Shown here: one piece after another, positions 11,365 through 22,526 of the stretch | How positions within the stretch are numbered: the first letter of the stretch is position 1 | Layout: every line of letters starts with the position of its first letter | From: Phytophthora colocasiae | Taxonomy: Eukaryota > Oomycota > Peronosporomycetes > Peronosporales > Peronosporaceae | Length of the DNA: 64,000 nt | Direction: 5' to 3' | NCBI GenBank assembly: GCA_018806915.1 | Contig: JAGKQI010000076.1 | Location: 62,001-126,000, forward strand | The notes under the pieces: generated by a model | What the model was told of the DNA's origin: nothing | Seen by the model: the letters and a program-made list of their open reading frames with translations, nothing else | Database searches by the model: none | Made by a program: the position numbers and the translations under genes

Positions 11365-12856
11365 GAGTGCTTGCTGCCTATCCGGACTTGTGCAGGATAA
11401 AAGGAATTAGTGGGTCTGCAGCTTTAGGCTATTTTATCCTAAACACACGCTCCTCCTCCGGGTGAAAGCGCAAATGGCGGAAGGGTAGGAGACGAAAAAC
11501 GAACCAAGATTTTTACGAACGTTTTATGCGCGGTCACCGTATACTTGGGCCTTGTATGAACTGGTGCTAACGAGCCAAAAGCGCTTTGGGGTGCGGTTGA
11601 GGCTGCTGCTGTTAGCACACGCTCGCGTGCAGCCTAGCGCGATAGAAGCCGTAAGCCAGAGGAGGAGAAGAAGAAGAGAAAGATGCAACGGTCTCTGCAA
11701 AAAGTGGCTTTGGTACGGCTGGGGCTCAGCTGGCTCCGGTTCAGTACGCTAAGCTGCTGACTCCACTCTTTGGCATTGAGAGCCACAGCTTGAAAACGGA
11801 GCAAGCAGCTACAGTACTGGGAGTTGTACGTACCGTACTGAATTTGCAGCTTGATTGCAATTTGCATGCTGGCTCCGAAGGCCCTGGAGCTGCCGTCGGC
11901 AACCTTCTCGTGACAGAGAGCGGTGCAGCTCATGACGAGGTTCTTCCGACACGGCGCATCGCACTGTCCATCGCAGATTTTCGCAGGACGGAATTACGCC
12001 GCGCGACAACGGATTACGAGCCTTGTTTTAGCGATGTCTTGACGTTTGTAGGGCGAGGTCTGGCTATCCAGGTAAAAATTAGCAGACGGAAGTCAGACCT
12101 CCTGCATAGATGCGCGCCAATATTCGATCTTCAATGGCCGTGCACCAACACTGCCGTGCTGGCAGCTCCGGCAAAGCTCCGCACAACTTTGCATGCCACA
12201 GTGCCGTTGGCAATAGTCCAGCTTGGCGTCTGCAATGGAGACTCTCCACCAAATGAGTCTACGTCGGCCATCTCTTCCATTAGAAAGCCACTGCTGGGTG
12301 AAATATCGCGTCGACATTGGACCACGCGTCTACTTCGAGCGCCCCTCTGCCATCCGTTCTGTCTGGAGCTAGCTAAGATGCTAGGACTGCAACCAGGAAG
12401 CGTCTCCACCGTTTCGAGTTTGGAGCTGAGTTTCTCGCAGTTCTTCCAACGTTCCGTTGCCCCTGGTCCTGCACCCGATTGCTTATTCACCGCTCGTTCC
12501 AACGCAGAAAGAGCGGCGCCTAAATATCTGCTGGTCTAGACATGATTCATGCAGCCAGGCAGCGGGTGTCTACAGCAATCCTCGGTGAAGAAGAGCTGGA
12601 AGTCTATGGTTTTAAATACAGCCAGCCTTAATAGGTAGCACCAATTTGAAGACCCCTGTATTGATACCGGTAGCTCCCAACTTAAAGCACATGAGGTCAA
12701 TAGACACCACTGCCGGCACCGCATAGCCACCATGCAGCTGCCATTTTGCATCAACCGAAGATAGCAAAACGGTTAATCCACTTGCATTTGGTTTAAACCA
12801 GCAACAACCGCTCGTCCAATCAGAATTGCCCAACCGAAATCAATCGGACGAAGACG
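11365..12856. other. Long intergenic region between divergent kinase and BEACH genes
   Basis: About 1.5 kb separates the starts of the kinase (-) and BEACH (+) genes. It should hold both promoters. Open frames overlap on both strands, which is typical of GC-rich noncoding DNA. The only long one is listed separately at low confidence. I see no RNA gene or repeat. Confidence 0.4.
11790..12539 (+). CDS. Doubtful hypothetical ORF, 249 aa
   Basis: An ATG-to-stop frame of 249 codons with no domain I recognise, no signal peptide and no clear membrane segment. The opposite strand is also open for long stretches, and composition is Ala/Leu/Ser/Arg-rich as in many chance frames of this GC level. It is included because of its length and its place in a long gene-free gap upstream of the BEACH gene. 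It may instead be 5' untranslated or promoter sequence. Confidence 0.2.
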   Translation: MKTEQAATVLGVVRTVLNLQLDCNLHAGSEGPGAAVGNLLVTESGAAHDEVLPTRRIALSIADFRRTELRRATTDYEPCFSDVLTFVGRGLAIQVKISRRKSDLLHRCAPIFDLQWPCTNTAVLAAPAKLRTTLHATVPLAIVQLGVCNGDSPPNESTSAISSIRKPLLGEISRRHWTTRLLRAPLCHPFCLELAKMLGLQPGSVSTVSSLELSFSQFFQRSVAPGPAPDCLFTARSNAERAAPKYLLV

Positions 12857-15800
12857 ATGGCACGGGACCTGCGCGAGGCGCTGCGGACGTCTCTGGGCTG
12901 GGACTTCTCCTTCGCGTCCTCGGACCCAGCGGCTGCGCGGTGTCTGGTGCCGCACCCGAGAGATAACGCGCGATTGGCTGAATGGCTCATTCGTGAGCTG
13001 CCGCCTTTGAAGCGATCTTCGCAGTCTAAAAAGAGTGTTAAATCGGAGGAAAATGGGCTAAAACAAGTGCAGGAAGGCGTATCTGGGGGCTTGGAGATGC
13101 TTCTAGCCAAGGAATTAGGATTCGGAGGTATTACAGAGCTAACAGAGGCGCTCACTAGTAATAGCGCGAAAGAACTGGGGCAGGGTGACGGCTGTGAGCT
13201 GCAAAAGGTGAATTGTTACGCAATAATTTGTGTTTATTGATATAATTCATTGCTATAAACTTTTGTAGATGTCAACACGACAAGTGCTCAAGAGTTTATA
13301 CGCTGATATCCCCTTATACAAGCCTGAAGACGGTGTGAAGATCACGCGAGGACTTTTTGAGAACCAGGCGACCCCACAGAATGCTCATCTGCCAATGCTG
13401 AGAGGAATTTACATGTCAGACCCTACGCCTTCACCTTCAACATGCACTTTTGCAGTGTTCGAGTATGATGCACAGTCACTGCAGGATGTTCTCAAGTATA
13501 ATCGGTCCGTGCTTGAAGGACAGCGTGACGTAGACATGGATCCAGTTTGCGAGCAGCAGCCGAGTGAAGAAGAACAGGACGCACTTGGAGATCTCAAGAA
13601 GAGGCTCGTGTTGTTTCAGTTGCGTCGAGTATTGGAGTTCCTGCATGAGCGAGGATTGGCCTGTGGCGGCTTCTCCCCGCGTGACTTGCACCTCACAGAC
13701 ACGCTGTGGTTGCATCTATCTGCTTTACCTCGCGTGCTTGACGCGTGTTCTAACGACGCGGAGACCCGGGAAGAGCCTGCGTATGTATCTGTGCCTCGTG
13801 GTATCGAGTCGAGGTCAATTACAGAGCGATGGTGTACTGGAGACATCAGCAACTTCGAGTATCTGATGGCTCTCAACACGGCAGCAGGACGTCGCATGGA
13901 GGACGGCGTGTTTCACCCGTTCTTACCGTGGGTCACGGACTTCACAGAAGGCCCGCAAGGTGGCTGGCGCGATCTGGGGAAGAGTAAGTTTCGACTGAAC
14001 AAAGGCGACGCGCAACTTGATCGCACATTTGCCAGCAGTGCAGTACCGCATCATATCACTGAGAGTCTGTCGGAGATTACCTATTACATCTACTCAGCAA
14101 GACGCACACCAATGATGCTGCTCCGGCGCGTGGTGAGAGGAGATTTCCAGGCAAGAGAATACCCGGCTACTATGGTACGCATGTACGAGTGGACACCAGA
14201 TGAGTGCATCCCAGAGTTTTACACGGATCCTGCAGTCTTTAAGTCTCTGCATGAGGATGAAATGGACGATCTGCAGTTCCCACGGTGGGGTGAAGGTCAA
14301 GACGCTGCTTCGTTTGTGAAATGCCATCGAGATATGCTGGAAAGTGATGAAGTATCTGCACAGCTTCACAAGTGGATTGACTTGAACTTCGGCATTGCAT
14401 TGAGTGGTGAGGCTGCTATTCGTGAGAAAAACGTACCGTTGGTAGTGCATACTGCTGGGAAGAGTCCAGGCTTCGTACAGTTATTCGACGTGGCACACCC
14501 GGTTCGAGCATATCGCTGTAAGAAGCAGGTAGGGCACCTTGAATCGGCCAAACGAGTTGCTACCAATTCAGTCGATACGGAAGCTGATATCCCGCGCAGT
14601 GTTCGTAAACCCCAAGGAACGACGACAGAGGTGAATACGATGTTGTCGAGAGCGATGCAAGTTGTAACAGACGCACAGAAAGACGGACTCTCCTTATCGC
14701 CGTTGACGCTAAACGTGGGTGGTGGAGGCGGAGGGATGAACTTGTTAGGGGCGAGAGGAGGCGCCCAAGATGTGGAAGTATCGCGCTTCGGTCTTCTGCA
14801 CGGTCAAAATGGAGCAGATAGCGGTGCTGGCTTTGGTGGTGTTGCAGCAGCCACACCCGTAAGTCTTACAGCGGCGTCTCCGAATGAAGCAACACGTAGT
14901 CAAGTAATCATGCGCAATCTCAAGCAACGTCGACGCGGCAACAAACCTCGGGCCAGATCACAGGCGAATGTACCGGGGTCGGAGCCACTGCTGTCCCCTC
15001 CGGCCTTCTTGTCTGGTGGCGGACGTGAAGCTGTATCGCCTCCAGCGCCATCGTCTGGCTCTGGATCGAGTGGATTGGGCACTTCCAGACTGGGAAATCT
15101 CTTCCATTCGGACACGAGCTCAAGCAACAGTAATAACAACAGCATAGTCGGTGTAAAACCTGCAAATGGTGGGTTCTCCATGACTCCAGACGCGACCGTA
15201 AGCCCACCAAGCTCGATGGGACCCAACACAAACAGCCGAAGTTTTACAGGAAGCACTGGACCCACAGAACATCTACGTGTCCTCACGATCTCAACTCCTC
15301 AAGGTGTAAGTGGAGCTGTAAATGGGCTTGGTGGGTCTGCAAATGAACGCGGAGAAGGAGCCCCCACGTCACATCACACGAGACACTCTTCTCTCGGAGG
15401 TGGGAGCCCAAATACTGGTTCACATTTATTACGGGATCTATGGCAGCAACTACGCCAGCCCGAAGACGATAGCACTACAGGAACGAACGGCTTTGGAGGT
15501 CATGGACATGGACATGGGCACCGACGAACCGCTAGTGCAGGCCACGACTTGATGGTGGCTCTTGGTGGACCATCAGGTGATATGCAGCTCTCGGATCTGG
15601 ATGCCAGCAACGATCCTGTTGCAAGCGTTGACGCTTCTGGGCCTCTTGATGATGTGGATCTCAAACTGCTTCAGCTTGGCCTGCCTATCGTTCTCTCAGG
15701 AGTCAATAAAGAGAATCTGAACCCTGAGCTTCATTTATCCGCTACGCCTGGGAGTGAAACCCCAAGACTTGGCGAGGAGCAGGTGTTTGCTGATGAAGTG

Positions 15801-18800
15801 GTGGATCCCATCTACCGCATTCCCGACAAGCTTTTGGGCGCCAACACGCAGGACCTAACTCCTTTTGAACTTGCACAAGCGGCAGATATCTTTTCGATGG
15901 GTTGTATCGCAGCGGAACTGTACACGCACACACCTATTTTTTCAAGACGCACGTTGGAAAAGTACATACTGGAATACTCTCGACAGCAGAAGCTACAGCA
16001 AACTGAAACATCAACGGAAGATGGATGGATTTCAGGCATCCTAGCAGGTCAATGCAGCTGTACATCGAAGCAGCTTCTATGGAATCATTCAGTAGCAGAA
16101 CGACTTGCAGGACTGCCTCTCAACTTAAAGCAGGGAGTTCTGGACATGCTACATCCTGATCCACGAGAGCGACTGCTGCTAGCCGCTCGTATCGAGGGCT
16201 TAGAACCTGTAGTACGGAACTCAGTCCTCGCTACAAGAACAGAGAACTGCGTGCTATCGACTGTCCCACACGATGCTTTCCACCCTGCTCCGTCAGCTTT
16301 TTTCCCTAAGGATCTTGCGGTTGTGTACAAGTTCCTGGCGAAAATCCACAGCACTCCGGAGCGGGATTGGCACTCGAGTTTCACTGCTGCTAGGCAGCTA
16401 CTGTCGTCTCTGTCTGGATTGTCCGAGATACTGTTCCGCGTAGCGATGCCTGAGCTTGTACGCTTCTTCCGAGCCACGTCATACACTGAGACCATCCGTG
16501 CTGAGCGTGTGGCAGCGGCTGCAGTATTCCTGTTACCTGAAATGGCGCGCCAACTTGGTAGAGATCGAGCGCGTGCCGAGTTGCTGCCTGATATTGTGCG
16601 AGTCTATGAATGCAGCGAGCTGGGACGATCACCGCTTCTACGATGTTGTCTCGGTGCCCCAAGCGTTTTGCTGTCTCTGCTACGTGCGTTTGGAGCGGCT
16701 ACTGTTCTCGACAGCTTCGTTCCAGTGATACTGGAATGGCTTGTGCCTGTAGCTGCTGACTCCGACGCAGAGCTGAGATCGTCATTGACTCCCTTGTCTG
16801 TTCGTTCTCCGCCGCTGCCGTTCGCTTCTGAGTCTGCAGCGCTTACTGCAGTAACGTTCGGTGAATTATCGTCACAGGCGATGTTGGGTCCGTCGCTGAC
16901 GGCTAAGTATTTGCTCCCGTTGCTGTTGAACCAGCTTGGGCGGGTTAAAAGTCGCTGGACACATCTCGCCGAGTCGAAGACACTGCGACGAACAGACAAG
17001 AAGACCACCCTGGCTTCAAATATCATCAATAATGGGGAGCTGGGGACGTCGGAGTTTCATCTGACGTTCCTGTCCAAGGCTAAGCTGTATGAATCCCACC
17101 ATTTGGCAGATGCTGTACTGCAGGTTTGCCGAGAACTGGGCGAGTTCCCTGTCGCCAGCATGCTTCTTCCAAGGTTGTTTGACGTGCTTCCGCGACTTGT
17201 AACTCTCTCTGAGAAGATCGGTGCTGTGCGCATCGAAGGAGTCCCGGTACGTGCGATGTCTTTGATAGTAATTGGATTGAAGTGGTGGCCTAACGGTATC
17301 TTTCGTAGGAGGAATTGGGACGTGAGATCTACGTGTTACTGCGCATTCTACGGCATGTGGTCCGTACGCTGAATGATTCAGCTTCTCTTCAGGACTTACT
17401 GTCTCGACGGGCACGTAGCAATCTCATGGAGCTGTTGGCACAAGCTTCTCCACCTTTTCTTCACCCACGGATGGCTACTGCCGTAATTGCAGCTGCCACT
17501 GCAGGCTTGCAATCTACTGAGTCGATCCGGTCGACATCCAGTGGCGCAGCTACGAACTCAGCGAAGAAGAAGGTGCTACGCAGTCTGAACTTCATGAAAG
17601 ACGCAGATCATCGCAATTTACGCGCTTTTACTGTCGTGGGTCTCTCGCGAACGATCGTGGCGGTGTGTCAGAAAATCGGTGCCGAAGCGGTCGTGACGGA
17701 TGCCGCCGTCGTGAGCGGGATCAATAGGTTCCTTAAGCGCTGCAGTGACGTGTACGCAGAGCTGGAGGTTTCCAATTTCCAATGGGATTTGGCTAGTGAG
17801 TTGGTGAGCGAGTTGTGTGTGCCGCTGCGTACACTTTTGGGCAAAGAACTGTTCAACCGGAACTTCCCCGTTGTGGCGGGTAACTCCGTCCTTCAGCTAC
17901 TCCTATTGCCTATCAGTAGTACTGCCGGTGTCGATGCTACTTCAGTTGGAGGACTGGGCAGTAGAGTGGCAAGCACTGATCGGAATTTAAGCGCTTTGGA
18001 TGATCGACTAGCGCGTTCTCAAATCCAGTTACGGCGGCGACCACTAACAGAGGAAGAAGGAGACGGAGAGGATGATGTTGACGATGAAGTGGATGATACA
18101 GAGAACGCCTCCGTGGCGTCAAAGCCAGAACCAGAAGACCCTAAGACATATCCGCCAGAGCTACTGCGTTTTGCCTACCATGCTGTGCGACTTCACTCTG
18201 TTCGTGCAACCAGTTTTCTCCGAGTACCTTCAGCACTTCTCATGGGCTCCGGGAAGAAGGCTGCACAGTGGGAAACTTCTCTTAGCAAAGAGCTCTTGCT
18301 CTTACAGGAAGTTCGTTGTCAACGCAAGGTGGTGAGCGCTGCACTTGCGCCAGAACGTGCTGGCGCCGACGCTATTTGGCTTCGACCTCGCGTTCGTCAA
18401 CCGTTTGAAGCTCGAAGGGAGGAAGGAGTACCCCAAGCGCCAACAGGTGGCTATGAAGGCGGAGGGGGTGGAATCCTTGGGACCTCATGGGCTATCAGTG
18501 CTGAAATCCGGCAGTCCATCAAGGCTCACTCCAGCTCAGTGCGCTGTGTAAGTGTGGACGCTGATGAAGAGCTTCTTTTGACAGGCAGTCGACACGGATC
18601 CTGCCGCGTCTGGAGACTAGCAGGTCACCCAGTTCAAGCTCGAGCATCAGCGCCCACTGAGCCATCCGACAACCGTCCGATTCTGTCTGTAGCTCGCACA
18701 GGAAGAGCTGGAGCACTAGCTCGAGGGGGCCGGAGTGGAGCTGGAGAAGCTGATGGGATGGCAGCAGCAGCTTCAGCCTCTGGTGTAATGCTGTGGGACT

Positions 18801-19570
18801 TACGAACGAGTCAGATGCGAATGAGGCTACCGTTCTCCGCAACTAGCGAGCCGGTTGTGTCCATGGCAACGTCGACGTCTGAGGTGGATGTAGCAGTAGC
18901 TACTGCTCGTCGAGTGGTGTGTCTGGATGTTCGTACAGGCCCCCGCGTTGTAGCCGAGTGGCACGCTGATGCTGCAGGCATTGGATCCAGTTCATTCGCA
19001 GCAGGACTGAGCTTGGCAGCAGTTGCTTCGTTCGTAGACGGCGTCGCGTACATTGCGCTCGGAACTGCAAATGGTCGCGTGGTGCTTTTGGATTCTCGAA
19101 CCGGTCGTCAAGCTGCGCGTTGGCAGGCGCTGGAAGCTGGCGCGCGTGTGGTCCACTTGGTACAGATCTCGGCTTCACAGTTGCTAGTGGTCGGCGCAGA
19201 CAAGGAGGCGCGCGTATGGCGCGTGATGCTGCGAAGTCACGGTCACCCGCAGCTCCGGATGACGATCACAGGCGTGCCAGAAGGAATTTGTTCGTCGCAG
19301 GTTTCGGTTCACTCAGCAGCGGACACTACCGTTCTCTATGTCGCCAATAGCGCTCGGATTCACTGTGTGCAGCTTCCGATGGAGCCTCGAGCTGTCGTGT
19401 CAGTGCAATCAGCTGTGGTCGTGCGGATGGAGAGTTGGCAGCTAACGGAACCTGGAGGCGCCAGCAAGAACAACAAGAGTCGAGTCGTAGCACATGGAAT
19501 AGCGGTGCTACCGTTACGTCAACTGGTGCTGGTAGGAGCAGAGGATGGCTGCTTGAAGTGCGTTATCTAA
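12857..19570 (+). CDS. BEACH-WD40 protein with pseudokinase-like parts (WDR81/GFS12 type), 2196 aa
   Basis: Three exons, all phase 0: 12857-13207, 13269-17246, 17309-19570; introns are 61 and 62 nt. Residues about 118-280 resemble kinase N-lobe and catalytic-helix sequence ([10 protein letters not shown] followed by GGFSPRDL), without a proper HRD. The BEACH domain follows (about 310-470; [34 protein letters not shown]). A Gly/Ser/Asn low-complexity linker occupies 595-880. At 988-1092 the sequence [15 protein letters not shown] through HPDPRERLL matches a kinase C-lobe. A helical HEAT-like stretch follows, then WD40 repeats from about 1848 to the end ([11 protein letters not shown]). This architecture matches metazoan WDR81 and plant GFS12, known to act in endosomal PI3P control, autophagy and vacuolar sorting; the role here is inferred. 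Confidence 0.88.
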
Positions 19571-19790
19571 CAGTCCAAGCCTGATTAAAAAAATACTGTA
19601 AGTACAATGTTAAAAAGTGAGTAAAACAGATCAAAAGATAATAGCAGATAGAAGAAGCCAAAAAAAATAATGAGTTTCATTGGGCTCTAAGCCCCCATTT
19701 GGAGGACTCGTAAATGTAAAAGTACAGCACTTCGGCTCATGCTTCAGTTGAGGTCCGCCTTGGTGGTCGACTCGAGTTCGCAATTGAGAC

Positions 19791-20066
19791 TTAGTTGTTA
19801 AGGCCCTTGGCCTCGTTGATGACGTTCTTGTGCATCGTAGCGATTTTGCGGCGGTGCGACTGCCAGTCAGCGCCGACGTCCTCCTTGTAGCGGAAGATGT
19901 CCTGGCGGTTCTGCTTGCTCCAGTTCACGTCCGGGTGGCCGGCCAGGTAACGCACGCACTGGGCAGTGCACAGACCAGCAGCAGCCACGCAGGTGACCAG
20001 CACGGGCCACGTGCCCTTGTCACCGAGCCATCTCTTGGTAGCACTCTGAGCAGCACGGCCAGCCAT
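19791..20066 (-). CDS. Small single-pass membrane protein resembling B12D/NDUFA4, 91 aa
   Basis: I start at the ATG at 20066 (MAGRAAQSATKRWLGDK), not the longer in-frame start at 20144, because this gives a compact basic N-terminus followed by one membrane segment (residues about 19-38) and then HPDVNWSKQNRQDIF. That layout of one transmembrane helix followed by a short DVxWxKxxR-like stretch recalls B12D and the NDUFA4/MLRQ family, small mitochondrial inner-membrane subunits linked to complex I or IV. The match is by eye and weak in detail. The BEACH gene ends 220 bp away, tail to tail. Confidence 0.65.
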   Translation of the reverse strand: MAGRAAQSATKRWLGDKGTWPVLVTCVAAAGLCTAQCVRYLAGHPDVNWSKQNRQDIFRYKEDVGADWQSHRRKIATMHKNVINEAKGLNN

Positions 20067-20776
20067 TGTCTTGAATAGGGTGGAAGTTCTTGAGGAGAGG
20101 AGACTTGGAGAGCTTGGATGCAAATTGCAGAATGAATACGCCACCTCAGCAACAGCACGAGGAGCGGCGGCACCTTGCTGACGTCAGCGACTATGGAAGA
20201 TGATAGCCTGTCATCGTTAATCTTCAGTTTTTGATTTAAGCATTTCAAATGCACTTTGTAAATCAATAAACTGCAATAATCAATACTGTTTGTTGAGTGG
20301 TTGGAAGCGAGCGCCCCCCCTCTTGTCCGGCTCGCTGTCGACCTCAGAATTCGGGCCAGTCCCTTGAAACGCAAGGGCTTCTATTGAAAGCAATGCACGC
20401 TCAACGTAAGGCCCAGGACGCGACGATGTCGGCGCGTGCCAATAGAATTAAAATAGCAAAGTCGAGGTGCTGTGGTGACATGGCGAGGATCACTTGAGTC
20501 ACGTGGAGAGACGTGCTTCAGCTTTGGCGTATCTAGGGTGGGATGTGGCGTAACGGGCGTTCTCTTGCTTTCACTATGGTTTAACGTTTTGTGCGGGAAA
20601 TGGGCATATAGCTCACGCGCCAGTAAAATTATTAACGTTCTCGCCATACAATTTTCAAGTGTAACCGGCGTGGAGATCCGCGTATCTATTTGCCGGACAT
20701 GACCAAGGAACGAAAATGGTTCATTCAGGTGTTAAACGATCCTACTAGGGGTCTAATTTCGGTGATTGGCAAGTGC
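20067..20776. other. Intergenic region
   Basis: About 700 bp between the start of the B12D-like gene and the stop of the TMEM65-like gene, both on the minus strand. It should contain the promoter of the former and the 3' end of the latter. A C-run sits near 20313. I see no RNA gene or credible small ORF. Confidence 0.4.
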
Positions 20777-21709
20777 TTAAAGCGCTACTGCGACTTCAAG
20801 TGCTACGACTTCAGAGTCGTCATTCTTGTGGACGGGCACACCAGTTTGCTCCTCTTCATACGCGTCGTGGTTCATGAAGAACAGCGGGATCATCCCAATG
20901 AGACAGCCAAGCGTAATGCCACCTGCGGATGCAAGAAAATTACACCACAGAGTGACGGACATGTTGGCTTGCGCTTTGGAAAGCATCGGATCTGGAATAC
21001 CTAGACGTCGAGCCATGGACTCAATGACACCACCTAGACTCAGACCCACGACGTCGGCTACGGTGTTTCCCAACGCAGCAGCACAGAGCATCGACATGGC
21101 GTAGGATGCGTGGAAATGCGTCTCAATTGCGTCCCCAGCCACCAACAGGATCAGGTTATCAACTAGTCCGAAGCCCACGAATGGAATAGCGGAGCCGACC
21201 ATCACGAGCTGCAGCTGACGACGTGTAGGTGGAGCGAGAGCACGAGAAGACAGAGATGCGGCTGGGTTGATACTGGCCACAGGACGAAGACGAAAGCGGG
21301 ATGTTAACAGGCCACGTAGTTGATCATGGCTCAAAAGGCCGTCTTGATCGGTATCAGCAGTCTTCAGCAGCTTTTCAAGCTCGTTCGTGTAGTTCGAAGC
21401 GACTTTAGTGATGACGTTGTACCGCTGCGCCTTGGATAGAGACTGGAAGTGCTGCACCAGCGCATCTACACTGCTCTTGTGCTTTTGTTTGGTTCGAGCT
21501 GGAGCTTTTGATACTGAGGCTTTCGTCACTGGTGCTTTCGGCTTGATTGGTTGGTGCATCTGGATCATTGAGGACTCTCCCCAGGGCACAGTCGTTGCGG
21601 AGCGGCGAGGTGGCGCTTTGGTACGGCAGATCCCAGCGAAGGCAGCGTTGGCACGTTTACGCGTCTTGGGACCAGAGTAAATATTCCGAAAGCGACGAAC
21701 AGTGCTCAT
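20777..21709 (-). CDS. TMEM65-like inner-membrane protein with EF-hand, 310 aa
   Basis: The C-terminal half carries the TMEM65 hallmark series: VPxxGFG-like IPFVGFGLVDNLILLVAGD, a second helix with AAALGNTVADVVGLSLGG, a loop with RRLGIPDPMLSKAQ, and a final helix ending GCLIGMIPLFF. TMEM65 is known as a mitochondrial inner-membrane protein connected with Na+/Ca2+ exchange. The N-terminus is Arg/Ser/Ala-rich with few acids, as in a mitochondrial presequence. Between them lies one canonical EF-hand loop, DTDQDGLLSHDQ (about residues 118-130), which would place a calcium sensor on the same chain. Single exon. It is divergent from the TMEM42-like gene. Confidence 0.85.
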   Translation of the reverse strand: MSTVRRFRNIYSGPKTRKRANAAFAGICRTKAPPRRSATTVPWGESSMIQMHQPIKPKAPVTKASVSKAPARTKQKHKSSVDALVQHFQSLSKAQRYNVITKVASNYTNELEKLLKTADTDQDGLLSHDQLRGLLTSRFRLRPVASINPAASLSSRALAPPTRRQLQLVMVGSAIPFVGFGLVDNLILLVAGDAIETHFHASYAMSMLCAAALGNTVADVVGLSLGGVIESMARRLGIPDPMLSKAQANMSVTLWCNFLASAGGITLGCLIGMIPLFFMNHDAYEEEQTGVPVHKNDDSEVVALEVAVAL

Positions 21710-21992
21710 AGCAGGTCAAGAAGCAGATACAGGTCAGCTATCCCAGATCAATGCCGTGGGCGTTGTTGAGAGCCAAAGGAGAGTCGAAAGTGACGGCGGA
21801 TCGATCTTGAGCACGGGCAAATATAGGCAAACCCCATAAATGTGGATGGTCATAAGACCGCGAGTTCATCACGCAGAAAATAGGTGCAACGTTGGTCCGT
21901 TAATTTCCAAGTTGAAGTAACCATGTTGCACGAAGAACTTTTATTGTTGCTGTAATAGCGCAACTTAAATTGTGTCATTTAGGGAATTTACC

Positions 21993-22454
21993 ATGCGCTC
22001 CAGGTACGTCCCCATGTGTCTCCACCTTCGTCGGTATCTCACGGTATGCAGTGCGGTAGCTGGATCCTTCGCAGCTGTTGCTGGTCTGTTAGGCAAACTC
22101 GGTGCTGATGGAGACTCTGTCGCTCTTCAGCTCGTGGACGCACATTGCCAGAATTCCGCTCTGTCCGACTATTGCAGTCCCCTTTCATCCATTCTCCGTC
22201 TACTTTGTTTGGGGTTAATGCTGGGCGCGAACGGCCTAATGCTTAGCTTTTTCGTCAAGGGCCTCCACGAGACGGACTCTTTGACTGCCACTGTCACTAG
22301 TGCAGCTGTCAACTTCATGTTATCTGCTGCTGGAGGATTCTTCTTCTTTCAGGAACATCTGCCTACTCGTTGGTTTCTGGGGGCTACAGTGATTCTAATA
22401 GGAATGGTCTTCCTACTGCATGGAGACGTCACTCCGAAGAAGAAGAAGGAGTAA
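21993..22454 (+). CDS. TMEM42-like (DMT superfamily) membrane protein, 153 aa
   Basis: The first ATG of the frame is at 21993; an upstream GTG at 21972 is not used here. Four hydrophobic segments are visible, the last two being VNFMLSAAGGFFFFQEHLPTRWFLG and the following ILIGMVFLLHG, with a lysine-rich C-terminal end (PKKKKE) that could serve as an ER retrieval signal. The repeat-like helix pairs and the GxxxFxE-type motif fit TMEM42, a half-size member of the drug/metabolite transporter group. Substrate unknown. A GTACGT just after the start resembles a splice donor, but the frame is continuous and codes for the expected helices. The EF-hand gene ends 73 bp downstream, tail to tail. Confidence 0.75.
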   Translation: MRSRYVPMCLHLRRYLTVCSAVAGSFAAVAGLLGKLGADGDSVALQLVDAHCQNSALSDYCSPLSSILRLLCLGLMLGANGLMLSFFVKGLHETDSLTATVTSAAVNFMLSAAGGFFFFQEHLPTRWFLGATVILIGMVFLLHGDVTPKKKKE

Positions 22455-22526
22455 AATTGCTATACATTGTGCAGAAGAGTTGACTTATACTGGTTTCTAT
22501 CTACTTATTATGCTGTACTTGACTTC

